NCBI GenBank assembly: GCA_964548165.1
Contig: CAZJQD010000032.1
Location: 1-35,966 of the forward strand
Direction: 5' to 3'
Length of the DNA stretch: 35,966 nt
DNA from: CAZJQD01 sp964548165 [NCBI: uncultured bacterium]
Lineage (GTDB): Bacteria > UBA8481
Shown here: positions 23,636-30,574 of the stretch, piece after piece
Layout of the letters: every line of letters starts with the position of its first letter
How positions within the stretch are numbered: the first letter of the stretch is position 1
Notes under the pieces: model-generated
Seen by the model: only the letters and a program-made list of their open reading frames with translations
Databases searched by the model: none
What the model was told of the DNA's origin: nothing
Program-made: the position numbers and the translations under genes

Positions 23636-23649
23636 CGTGTCTGGATAAC
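23621..23649 (+). promoter_or_regulatory. Promoter of the methyltransferase pair
   Basis: TTGACT (23621-23626) and GATAAC (23644-23649) are separated by 17 bases, in a short AT-rich stretch. The start codon follows only about 16 bases after the -10. Confidence 0.5.
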
Positions 23650-23665
23650 TTTAGACAGAAAATTA

Positions 23666-24358
23666 ATGGCCAGCCCGGAGACGACGAGGTTTTACGAGGA
23701 GCAATGGCGGGCGACGGAGACCGATCCGGAGTCGGGCAAGCGGCGCGAGGCCGATGGCGCGGCCCTGCGATCGCTCCGGCCCCTGGCCGGGATGCGGCTC
23801 CTCGAGATCGGCCCGGGCGCCGGCGGCAACACCCTGGCTCTGGCCGCGGATGGCGCCGTCGTCGTGGCGCTCGACCTGGCCGAATCCGCGCTCCGTCGCG
23901 TCCGCGATCGCGCTCGTCACGAGGGGAGAAGAGTGCTGCTGGTCCAGGGCGACGCCGCTTGCCTCCCGTTTCGCCGCGCGACCTTCTCGCGAGCCGCGGT
24001 CTTCTCGGTGCTCATGTTCGTTCCGCCGGTCCGCGCGTTCGAGGAACTCGCCGCCGTGCTCCAGCCCGGCGGCCGCGCGGCGATCGTGGAAGCTGTCGCC
24101 GGCAACGTGCTGCTCGGCGCGTGGCGTCGCGTGAGCCGCTACCGCGGGCTGGCCGACTGGTGCAGAGCCCCCGACGTGATCCAGGCGGCGGGTGAGCGGT
24201 TCCGTGTACGCGAGGCCGAGGGCTATTACGGATTCCTGCCCGCCGCGTTCCTGCCGCCCGGCATCTGGCGCCGCCGGGCACGCGCCGTCGACGCCTTTCT
24301 GATCCGGCTCTTCCCGGGCCAGGCCTGGCAGTTGCGGCTCTCGCTGGAGCGGATGTGA
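23666..24358 (+). CDS. Class I SAM-dependent methyltransferase
   Basis: 230 residues. The SAM-binding motif LLEIGPGAGGN is at 45-55, followed by an acidic strand end (VVALDLAES). Later come VQGDAACLPFRRATF and LQPGGRAAIVEA, the usual methyltransferase-11 order. The C-terminal part is probably substrate-binding. The start at ATG 23666 has no strong ribosome binding site. It overlaps the next methyltransferase by four bases (GTGA), so the two are made together. The substrate is unknown; nearby glycosyltransferases suggest a surface lipid or glycan. Confidence 0.85.
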   Translation: MASPETTRFYEEQWRATETDPESGKRREADGAALRSLRPLAGMRLLEIGPGAGGNTLALAADGAVVVALDLAESALRRVRDRARHEGRRVLLVQGDAACLPFRRATFSRAAVFSVLMFVPPVRAFEELAAVLQPGGRAAIVEAVAGNVLLGAWRRVSRYRGLADWCRAPDVIQAAGERFRVREAEGYYGFLPAAFLPPGIWRRRARAVDAFLIRLFPGQAWQLRLSLERM

Positions 24359-25155
24359 ACGCCGACTACTGGCGAGCGCTGCATGCCTCGACCCCCGACG
24401 ACCTGGCGGCCGTCAATTATCCGTCCTTCCCGCCGGCCTTCAACCGCCTGGTCGATCGGATCTTCGCGCGGCCCATCCTCGAGGCGGTCTCCACGTTGAA
24501 GCCCGCGGTTGCGCTGGAGATCGGGTGCGGCCGCGGTCGATGGCTTCGTCGCCTCCGATCGCTCGGCTGGCGCGCTCACGGATTGGACATCGCCCCCGCG
24601 GGACGTCCCGGCGCCCTCGCCGAGGCGCCGCGCCTCCCGGTGCGCGCGGCGAGCGTCGATCTCGCGCTGGCCGTCACCGTGCTCCAGCACGTCGACGCCC
24701 AGGCGGAGTCCCTCTCGGAAATGGCCCGCGTGGTGCGCCCGGGCGGATCGCTGCTATTGGTCGAGCTGATCGACCGCCCCGGGGTCGCCTGGCAGGCGCA
24801 CGTTCGGCCGCAGGCGCCTGCGTGGTGGAGAGAGCGGATCGAGGAGCAGGGGTTCCGGATCACGCGCGAAGAGCCGATCGAGTACCTGCCGCTTCTGAGG
24901 ATCCTGGAGGCGCGGACGCGGCGACGCTCGACCGCCCCGACGAGCGAGGCGTCCGTGGGGGTTTCCGTGGCCGCCCGGATGGGGTCGCCTGCCGGGACGG
25001 AATCCGGCGCGTTCCCGCCGACGGGCGCGCGCATCGGGAAGGTCCGGTACGCGGCCGGAACAGCGATGGCCTGGGCCTCGGCCCTCCTCGAACCCCTCGC
25101 GCCGTTCCTGGTGCCTGGTGGCGCCTCGCACCGGCTCTGGCTCGCGCAGCGCTAG
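24355..25155 (+). CDS. Second class I SAM-dependent methyltransferase
   Basis: 266 residues. The SAM motif is VALEIGCGRGRWL (52-64), followed by AHGLDIAPAGRP, VTVLQHVDAQ and VVRPGGSLLLVELID. After residue 190 it carries an Arg/Ser/Thr-rich segment and then a short hydrophobic stretch before the end. The start is GTG 24355, overlapping the first methyltransferase stop. It converges with the GT4 gene, twelve bases apart. The reaction target cannot be named. Confidence 0.83.
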   Translation: MNADYWRALHASTPDDLAAVNYPSFPPAFNRLVDRIFARPILEAVSTLKPAVALEIGCGRGRWLRRLRSLGWRAHGLDIAPAGRPGALAEAPRLPVRAASVDLALAVTVLQHVDAQAESLSEMARVVRPGGSLLLVELIDRPGVAWQAHVRPQAPAWWRERIEEQGFRITREEPIEYLPLLRILEARTRRRSTAPTSEASVGVSVAARMGSPAGTESGAFPPTGARIGKVRYAAGTAMAWASALLEPLAPFLVPGGASHRLWLAQR

Positions 25156-25167
25156 CGCGCGCGTTCG

Positions 25168-26322
25168 TCAGGGGCGGGGCGAGGACGTCATCAGTTTCCG
25201 GTAGAGCGCCTCGACGGAGGCGGCGCGTCGCGACCACGAGTAGCGCTCGGCAAGGACGCGCAGGCTGGTGGGCGAGATGAGACCATGCTCCTGGCGGCGC
25301 CGTTGCAGCAGCGCGCGCAGGGAATCGGCGATGGCGGACGCCGAGGCCGCGGCCGCGACGTAGCCGTGACCCTGGAGCCCCGCGAGCTCGGCGATGGCGC
25401 CGACCGGCGTGCCGATGACGGGAGTGCCCGAGGCGAAGGCCTCGAGGATCACGAGCCCGAAGCCCTCGATGGCCGCGGTCGGCAGGATGAAGAGATCGGC
25501 GTCCCGGTAGGCGCTCGCGAGCTGGTCCTCGGGAATGCGCCCCAGGAACTGCACGCGGTCACCCAGGGGCGCGGCGTCGGCGCGCAGTCGATCCAGCAGG
25601 GGACCGCTCCCTCCGATCCGGAGCTCGAACGCTTCGCCCTCCCCGGCCAGGATCTTCGCGGCCGCGATGAGGCTGTCGAGTCCCATGCGGGGGACGAGGT
25701 TACGGATGGTGAGCAGGACCGGAACGGGTCGCGGCGGCGAGGAGGCCTTCATGGGGAAGGCGTCGAGGTCGACCCCGCCGGGGATGATGACCGTGGGCGT
25801 CGCCGGGGCGAGGGTGGCGACGCGGCGCCGGGAATACTCGGAGAGAACGACGAGCGCGCGCGCCTTTCCCAGGGCGCTCTTCTCGATCGGAACCGCGACG
25901 GGGGCCAGCCAACGACGCCACCCGCCCCGGACCCTCAGCTCATCGGCCCAGCTGGAGTGAAACGTGTAGGCGGCGGGCACGCCACGAAGCTGGGGCGCCG
26001 CCATCGTGCGAAGCGCGGAGACGGGCTGGTGGAGATCGAGGATGTCAGGGGCGAAGCCGTCGAGGGCGGCGTCGAGCTGGTGGGCGATACCGGCTCGGGT
26101 CTCCTCGAGGAAGGCCACGGGGTTTCGCGCGTCGACGGGGTAGCGATGGATGATCACGCCGTCGCGGATCTCCCGGGCCGCGGAGGCGCGTTTCGTCGCC
26201 CGGCTGATGACCCGGACCGCGTGACCGCGAGTCGCGAGGCAACGGGCCAGTTCGGCCGCCACCCGTCCCGCCCCTCCAATGGTGTCCGGGTGGTAGACAT
26301 CGGTGACGATGAGGACGTTCAC
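25168..26322 (-). CDS. GT4-family glycosyltransferase
   Basis: 384 residues with the GT-B layout. The N-terminal domain starts MNVLIVTDVYHPDTIGGAGR, typical of group 1 transferases. The C-terminal domain has LLTIRNLVPRMGLDSLI and the donor-binding EGFGLVILEAFASGTPVIG motif (about 284-302). It moves a sugar from a nucleotide donor to an acceptor, probably in cell-surface glycan synthesis. The start is ATG at 26320-26322, just after the DUF486 gene stop, so the two are probably cotranscribed. Confidence 0.92.
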   Translation of the reverse strand: MNVLIVTDVYHPDTIGGAGRVAAELARCLATRGHAVRVISRATKRASAAREIRDGVIIHRYPVDARNPVAFLEETRAGIAHQLDAALDGFAPDILDLHQPVSALRTMAAPQLRGVPAAYTFHSSWADELRVRGGWRRWLAPVAVPIEKSALGKARALVVLSEYSRRRVATLAPATPTVIIPGGVDLDAFPMKASSPPRPVPVLLTIRNLVPRMGLDSLIAAAKILAGEGEAFELRIGGSGPLLDRLRADAAPLGDRVQFLGRIPEDQLASAYRDADLFILPTAAIEGFGLVILEAFASGTPVIGTPVGAIAELAGLQGHGYVAAAASASAIADSLRALLQRRRQEHGLISPTSLRVLAERYSWSRRAASVEALYRKLMTSSPRP

Positions 26323-26325
26323 GGA

Positions 26326-26652
26326 TCAGGCCTTGAACGTGAAGAAGACGGCCCCGACGAGGCAGCCGAACGCGGCGGCATGGCTCCAGCGCAGTTCCTC
26401 CTGCATGTAGAGCACGGCGAAGGCGGCGAAGACGATGAGCGTGATGACTTCTTGCATGACCTTGAGCTGGGGAAGCGAGAAGGATTGGTGGCCGATCCGG
26501 TTCGCGGGGACCATGAAGCAGTACTCCAGGAGGGCGATCCCCCAGCTGACCGCGATGGCCTTGGGGAGGCCCATCTCCCGATCCTTGAGATGGCCGTACC
26601 ACGCGAAGGTCATGAAGATGTTGGAGACGGCCAGGAGGAGAACGGTGGACAT
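26326..26652 (-). CDS. DUF486/DMT-type small membrane protein
   Basis: 108 residues with four hydrophobic segments. It matches the DUF486 pattern: LLLAVSNIFMTFAWYGHLK at the start, then ISWG-like and LLEYCFMVPANRIGH, QEVITLIVFAAFAVLYMQE and a final AAAFGCLVGAVFFTFKA. The family is related to small drug/metabolite transporters, but its role is unknown. It lies upstream of the GT4 gene on the same strand and diverges from the GT39-like gene. Confidence 0.88.
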   Translation of the reverse strand: MSTVLLLAVSNIFMTFAWYGHLKDREMGLPKAIAVSWGIALLEYCFMVPANRIGHQSFSLPQLKVMQEVITLIVFAAFAVLYMQEELRWSHAAAFGCLVGAVFFTFKA

Positions 26653-26792
26653 GGGTCAGGGGAATTATCGACACGATCGGCGGGGGACTTGCGGGAAAGG
26701 GTGATCAGGTTTGCGCGGATGCCGCGCGAACGGGCAGACGGGTCCTGCGATCCCAGGCGCGCCGACCTGTTCCCGGGTGTAGACTCGGCGGC

Positions 26793-28382
26793 ATGGAAGG
26801 ACGCCTGAGAGGAGGGCCGCACCCGGGGATCGTGTTCGCGTTGGCGGCCGCCTTCGCGCTCTCGCGGATCGGCGGCTTCGGACTCACGTTCGACGAGGCA
26901 CGGATCGTGGAGGACGCGCGCGGACTCGGGCTCTGGATGCTGGGACTGGCCGAGACCGGCGACGTCTGGTTCGGCGCGGAACGTCCCTCGCCGGCGAAGG
27001 TCCTGGCCCTTCTCGGGATGCTCGCGCATGGCGGACTGCCCGAGGGTATACGCCTCCTGCCGGCGATCCTCTATGCCGCCGCCGTCGCCGTCGTCTACGC
27101 GACACTGCGGCGCCCGTTCGGTGCCGGCGCTCTCGCGGCCGCGATGGCTCTCGTGGTCACGCCTCCGATCTCGGGTCACGCCGCTCAGTGTTCCAACGAG
27201 ATCGTGGTCACGTCCTTTCTCCTGTTGGCGCTCGCGCGCGCCGCGGTGGCGCGGACGAAGCGCGAGTGGTTCTGGGTCGGCGCCTGGATCGGCCTGGCGT
27301 GCGGGACCAAGGTGACGGGCGTGGTGGGCGCCGTGGCCGTGGCGGGCTGGGCCTGGCGCGGAGCCCCACCGGACAGCGGCGCTGGAAGGGGACTGCGCTG
27401 GGCGGTCTTGGGTGGCCTGGTCGCCTACCTCGTCACGTGGCCCGTGCTCCCGCTGGCGCCAGGGGCCGTCGGGGAACATGTCCTTCGCTTCGCCACGCTC
27501 GACCGTCCACCGCTCGTCTTCTTCGGCATTATTCCGGAGGCTCCGTGGTACTACGCGCTCACCTGGCTCGTCCTTGGTCTGCCACCGCTCATCGTCGTTG
27601 CCGGCGCCTGGGAGCTCGTCCGCGGCGAAGGCCCCTGGACGAGGCTCATGGCGTGGTTCACGGTCTCGTCGCTGGTCGCCGGCGTGGCCGCCGCCCCATG
27701 GCTGCGGGAGGGCACGCGCCACCTGCTCCCCCTCGTGGCGGTGCTCATGGTCGCGGCCGGGCTCGGCGCCGCGCGGCTGGCGGGAGCGTTTCGTTCCGGC
27801 GGGGCGTCCTGGCGCGGCCCCGCCGCCGTTCTCCTCGTCGCGATCGCCGGCCTGGAGCCGACCCTGAGGCTCCATCCGGCCGAGGTGGGTTACATCAGTC
27901 CCGTGGCCGGCGGCGCCGCCGGCGCCGTCCGTCGCGGCCTGCCAATTACATCGTCAGGCGATGTATTGAACGACGAGGTATGGCGCTCCGTCCCCGCCGG
28001 GCCTGTCGCCCTCATACCCGGCGCCGCCACGGATCGCCCGCTCTACTTCGGTTCGGTGGCGTGGAGACGGCTGGCGGGTGAGCGGGCGACGGCCGCTTCG
28101 GGCCGCTCCGTCATGCTGGTGCCCGTGGACCAGGCCGAGCGCCTGATCGTGCTGGGGCCCGCGCACGATCGCGGTTCGGGCGCTCGCTCGCTGGGCCGAC
28201 CGCTCTTGGAGCGGGACGGGATCGTGTACGTGGCCTGGCTGCCGCACCCGGCGCGCCTTTCGCCCGGGGTGATGGAGAGCGCCGCGGACCTCTCCGGGGC
28301 GATCCGACGCCTTGCGGGGCCGGGAGAAGAAACGGCCGCGGCGAGAGTTGTCGCCGTCGATACCGCCGCTTCGCGGCGCTGA
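26793..28382 (+). CDS. GT39/ArnT-like membrane glycosyltransferase
   Basis: 529 residues. About ten hydrophobic segments fill residues 10-360. After the first comes LTFDEARIVED (31-41), where D34-E35 match the acidic pair of the first loop in GT39/GT83 enzymes that use polyprenyl-linked sugars. ACGTKVTGVVGAV and FGIIPEAPWYYALTWLVL are also typical of the family. The C-terminal 170 residues are soluble and Arg-rich. It probably adds sugars or similar groups to lipids or proteins at the outer face of the inner membrane. A terminator-like hairpin follows the stop. Confidence 0.83.
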   Translation: MEGRLRGGPHPGIVFALAAAFALSRIGGFGLTFDEARIVEDARGLGLWMLGLAETGDVWFGAERPSPAKVLALLGMLAHGGLPEGIRLLPAILYAAAVAVVYATLRRPFGAGALAAAMALVVTPPISGHAAQCSNEIVVTSFLLLALARAAVARTKREWFWVGAWIGLACGTKVTGVVGAVAVAGWAWRGAPPDSGAGRGLRWAVLGGLVAYLVTWPVLPLAPGAVGEHVLRFATLDRPPLVFFGIIPEAPWYYALTWLVLGLPPLIVVAGAWELVRGEGPWTRLMAWFTVSSLVAGVAAAPWLREGTRHLLPLVAVLMVAAGLGAARLAGAFRSGGASWRGPAAVLLVAIAGLEPTLRLHPAEVGYISPVAGGAAGAVRRGLPITSSGDVLNDEVWRSVPAGPVALIPGAATDRPLYFGSVAWRRLAGERATAASGRSVMLVPVDQAERLIVLGPAHDRGSGARSLGRPLLERDGIVYVAWLPHPARLSPGVMESAADLSGAIRRLAGPGEETAAARVVAVDTAASRR

Positions 28383-28393
28383 CGGGGGGCGAA

Positions 28394-28437
28394 ATTCGCG
28401 CTATTTGGCTGTGAGTGCGCGAATACCGCATTTTTTT
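28394..28437 (+). terminator. Possible terminator after the GT39-like gene
   Basis: ATTCGCGC/GCGCGAAT (28394-28401 and 28417-28424) form a perfect 8-bp stem with a 15-base loop. Seven T follow six bases later. The T-rich stretch could also act as an upstream element for the histone promoter. Confidence 0.4.
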
Positions 28438-28448
28438 CTTTTTTCCTG

Positions 28449-28477
28449 TTGACGGGGCTGAGCCGCTAACGTAGTTT
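28449..28477 (+). promoter_or_regulatory. Histone gene promoter
   Basis: TTGACG (28449-28454) and TAGTTT (28472-28477) are separated by 17 bases, with a T-rich tract directly upstream (28431-28444) that could be an UP element. The start point would be near 28484, giving a leader of about 77 bases. Confidence 0.5.
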
Positions 28478-28496
28478 TGCGACGGTTTCAGGCGGT

Positions 28497-28510
28497 TTCA
28501 AACGCTTGAA
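28497..28510. promoter_or_regulatory. LacI-type operator-like site in the histone leader
   Basis: TTCAAACGCTTGAA is symmetric at 12 of 14 bases around CG, with the purine-CG-pyrimidine centre typical of LacI-family operators. It lies about 13-27 bases after the predicted start point. ACTGCT/AGCAGT at 28513-28527 forms a small hairpin just downstream. Confidence 0.35.
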
Positions 28511-28560
28511 GGACTGCTAAGAGCAGTAACCAGAAATAAAGTGACGGGAGGTGATTGTAA

Positions 28561-28779
28561 ATGGCAAAGGCAAAGAAGGGAGCGAAGGCTCCGGCTTCGA
28601 AGGGATCGGTTCAGGTGGTCCTGGCTTCGCGTATCAAGGAGGTGGCTCGGGCGGCGAACGTCCGCGTCTCCGGCGATTTCGTCGATGCGGCTAACGCTGC
28701 CGTCGTCGCGCTCATCAAGGCGGCGATCGGTCGTGCGAAGGGCAACGGCAGGCAGACGATCCGTCCTCAGGACATCTGA
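28561..28779 (+). CDS. Bacterial histone-fold protein
   Basis: 72 residues. A Lys/Ala-rich tail (1-16) is followed by a single histone fold: helix 1 (about 17-32, with VLASRIKEVARAAN), a loop VRVSG, a long helix 2 (about 38-61) and then GNGRQTIRPQDI. The last segment mirrors the archaeal histone AGRKTIKAEDI motif. The protein ends right after this, so helix 3 is nearly missing, as in the short bacterial histones such as that of Bdellovibrio. The start has an excellent ribosome binding site (GGGAGGTGAT). The gene has its own promoter and terminator, suggesting an abundant DNA-binding protein. It resembles neither HU nor IHF. Confidence 0.87.
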   Translation: MAKAKKGAKAPASKGSVQVVLASRIKEVARAANVRVSGDFVDAANAAVVALIKAAIGRAKGNGRQTIRPQDI

Positions 28780-28801
28780 GTTCGGAAATTTGCTGACGAT
28801 C

Positions 28802-28845
28802 AGCGGCAGTCACAGGCCTCGGCTTGTGACTGCCGCTATTTTTTT
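28802..28845 (+). terminator. Strong intrinsic terminator of the histone gene
   Basis: AGCGGCAGTCACA (28802-28814) and TGTGACTGCCGCT (28825-28837) form a perfect 13-bp stem with a ten-base loop, followed by A and seven T. It is the clearest terminator in the window. Confidence 0.93.
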
Positions 28846-28864
28846 AAAAGGTTCCCGTGATCTC

Positions 28865-30574
28865 ATGACCCGCATGCAGCTCTCCCTCGTCCCTGGCCTC
28901 CTCTTCGCCCTTCTCGCGGCGCCTTGCCTGGCAACGCCCGCGAGCGCGGCGGCCGGTGAGAACACGCCGCAGATCACGGCGGCGGAACTGGCGGCAGGCG
29001 AGGAAGGGTACGGGTTGACCGTGATGCGGGGCGAGTCCGTGATCCGTTTCCCGGTCAAGTTCATCGGCATCCTGCAGAACGCCATGGCCAGCCAGGATAT
29101 CGTTCTCATCCGCCTCACGGGCGAACCCTTCCAGCACACGGGTGTCATCGCGGGGATGAGCGGCTCCCCGATCTATTTCCGCGATCGGCTCCTGGGGGCC
29201 CTCGCGTACGGCTGGGGATTCTCCAAGGATCCGATCGCCGGGGTCACGCCCATCGCGAACATGCTTCGTCTCGTCGACGAGCACGCGCTCATGGACACGA
29301 CGCCCCTCCCGGCCGCTCTCTCCGTGGCGTTCGCCGCGAACGACGGCGGCTCAAGGACGGAGGAGGGCCTGCGGCCGTTGGCCGCGCCGCTCTCGGTCGC
29401 AGGCCTGGGGGCCGAGCGTCGGGGAGAGGCCTGGAAGCGGATCGACGCGCTGGGCTTCCAGGCGGCGGCGGGCGGGAGGGTCGACGGTGTCTCGGCCCCG
29501 CTCGTTCCCGGCAGTGCCGTGGGGATTCGCCTGGTCGACGGCGACCTTGCCCTGACCGCCATCGGCACGGTCACCTGGGTCGACGGCCGCGACGTCCTTG
29601 CGTTCGGCCATCCGTTTCTCAACCGCGGATTCTCGCGCCTGCCCATGACGGGCGCCCGGATCGAGACCGTGCTGCCCTCCTTGCAGAACTCCTTCAAGCT
29701 GGGTTCCTCGACCGACGATCTCGGGGCGCTCCTGCGCGACGGCGCTCCCGGCATTTCGGGCCGCACGGGCCCGACCCCGACCATGATACCGTTGACCGTG
29801 GACCTGAGCGCGCCCTGGGGTGGGCGCGGATACCGGTTCCGCGTGGCACGCGATGACATGATGACGATGCGGTTCCTCGACATTGCCTGGGCCTCGGCGG
29901 CCGAGGACGCGATCTTCGCCGTGGGGCCCGCGGGGGTGGAGGTCAAGGTTGCGGTCACCGTCGGCGATCGCACGGTGACACTCCGCGATCGCGGCGTCGT
30001 GGAAAACTCGGTCCTGGACCTCATGCCCACGCTTCCCGTCCAGCTGCTCTATGACAATCCGTTCGGGCGATTCCATCCCGACAGCGTGGCAGTGACCATC
30101 CACGCGACGGACGACCGGCGCCGTTACGAGATCGAGACGGTCCGCCCGCGCCAGGCGGTGGTCAAGCCCGGCGACACGCTCGTCCTGGATGTGACGCTTC
30201 TCATCTACGACGTCGGCCGGCGCCGCGTGACGGTGGAGGCGCCGGTGCCCCCGGAACTTCCCGACGGCAACATGGTCGTCCTCGTCTCGGGTGGGCGCGG
30301 GCTCTACCCGGGAGACCTGGACGAGCCCCGGGACCTCAACGGGCTGCTCGATCGGTTGGCAGCGTATGAGCCGCACGATATGCTGGTCACCACGATGCTC
30401 ACGGGCGCCCGGGGGTTGGCCGTCGAGGGCGGATTCCTGCCGGGATTGCCGCCGGGGCTTCGCCGGCTGCAATCCGGCCAGGATCGCCCGGCCGCCGGGA
30501 TATCCACCCTGCGGCCCATGGATGCACCAGTCTTTGGAGCGGCCAGCGCCGCAGTGGAGGTCCGCTCACGATGA
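28865..30574 (+). CDS. SpoIVB-type peptidase S55 domain protein
   Basis: 569 residues with a signal peptide (about 1-28, TPASA-AAGE). An S55-like region begins with YGLTVMRGESVIRFPV and reaches the serine motif IAGMSGSPIYF, with candidate nucleophile S99, followed by ALAYGWGFSKDPIAGVTPI. A second conserved block, LAFGHPFLNRG with H249, follows about 150 residues later, the reverse of the order in SpoIVB. The position of the SpoIVB aspartate (ITDP) reads RLTGEP here. A C-terminal beta-rich part follows. ATG 28865 is chosen (28874 is also possible); no strong ribosome binding site. It overlaps the next gene by ATGA. Peptidase activity is not assured. Confidence 0.82.
   Translation: MTRMQLSLVPGLLFALLAAPCLATPASAAAGENTPQITAAELAAGEEGYGLTVMRGESVIRFPVKFIGILQNAMASQDIVLIRLTGEPFQHTGVIAGMSGSPIYFRDRLLGALAYGWGFSKDPIAGVTPIANMLRLVDEHALMDTTPLPAALSVAFAANDGGSRTEEGLRPLAAPLSVAGLGAERRGEAWKRIDALGFQAAAGGRVDGVSAPLVPGSAVGIRLVDGDLALTAIGTVTWVDGRDVLAFGHPFLNRGFSRLPMTGARIETVLPSLQNSFKLGSSTDDLGALLRDGAPGISGRTGPTPTMIPLTVDLSAPWGGRGYRFRVARDDMMTMRFLDIAWASAAEDAIFAVGPAGVEVKVAVTVGDRTVTLRDRGVVENSVLDLMPTLPVQLLYDNPFGRFHPDSVAVTIHATDDRRRYEIETVRPRQAVVKPGDTLVLDVTLLIYDVGRRRVTVEAPVPPELPDGNMVVLVSGGRGLYPGDLDEPRDLNGLLDRLAAYEPHDMLVTTMLTGARGLAVEGGFLPGLPPGLRRLQSGQDRPAAGISTLRPMDAPVFGAASAAVEVRSR

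Noticed and set aside
25285-26808. Long plus-strand open frame opposite the GT4 gene
   Set aside because: Composition is that of an antisense shadow and the minus-strand genes are supported by motifs.
5953-28505. 14-base match GCGGTTTCAAACGC shared by the lacI start region (minus strand) and the histone leader
   Set aside because: A few 14-base matches are expected by chance in a window this long; only the symmetric operator-like sites are kept.
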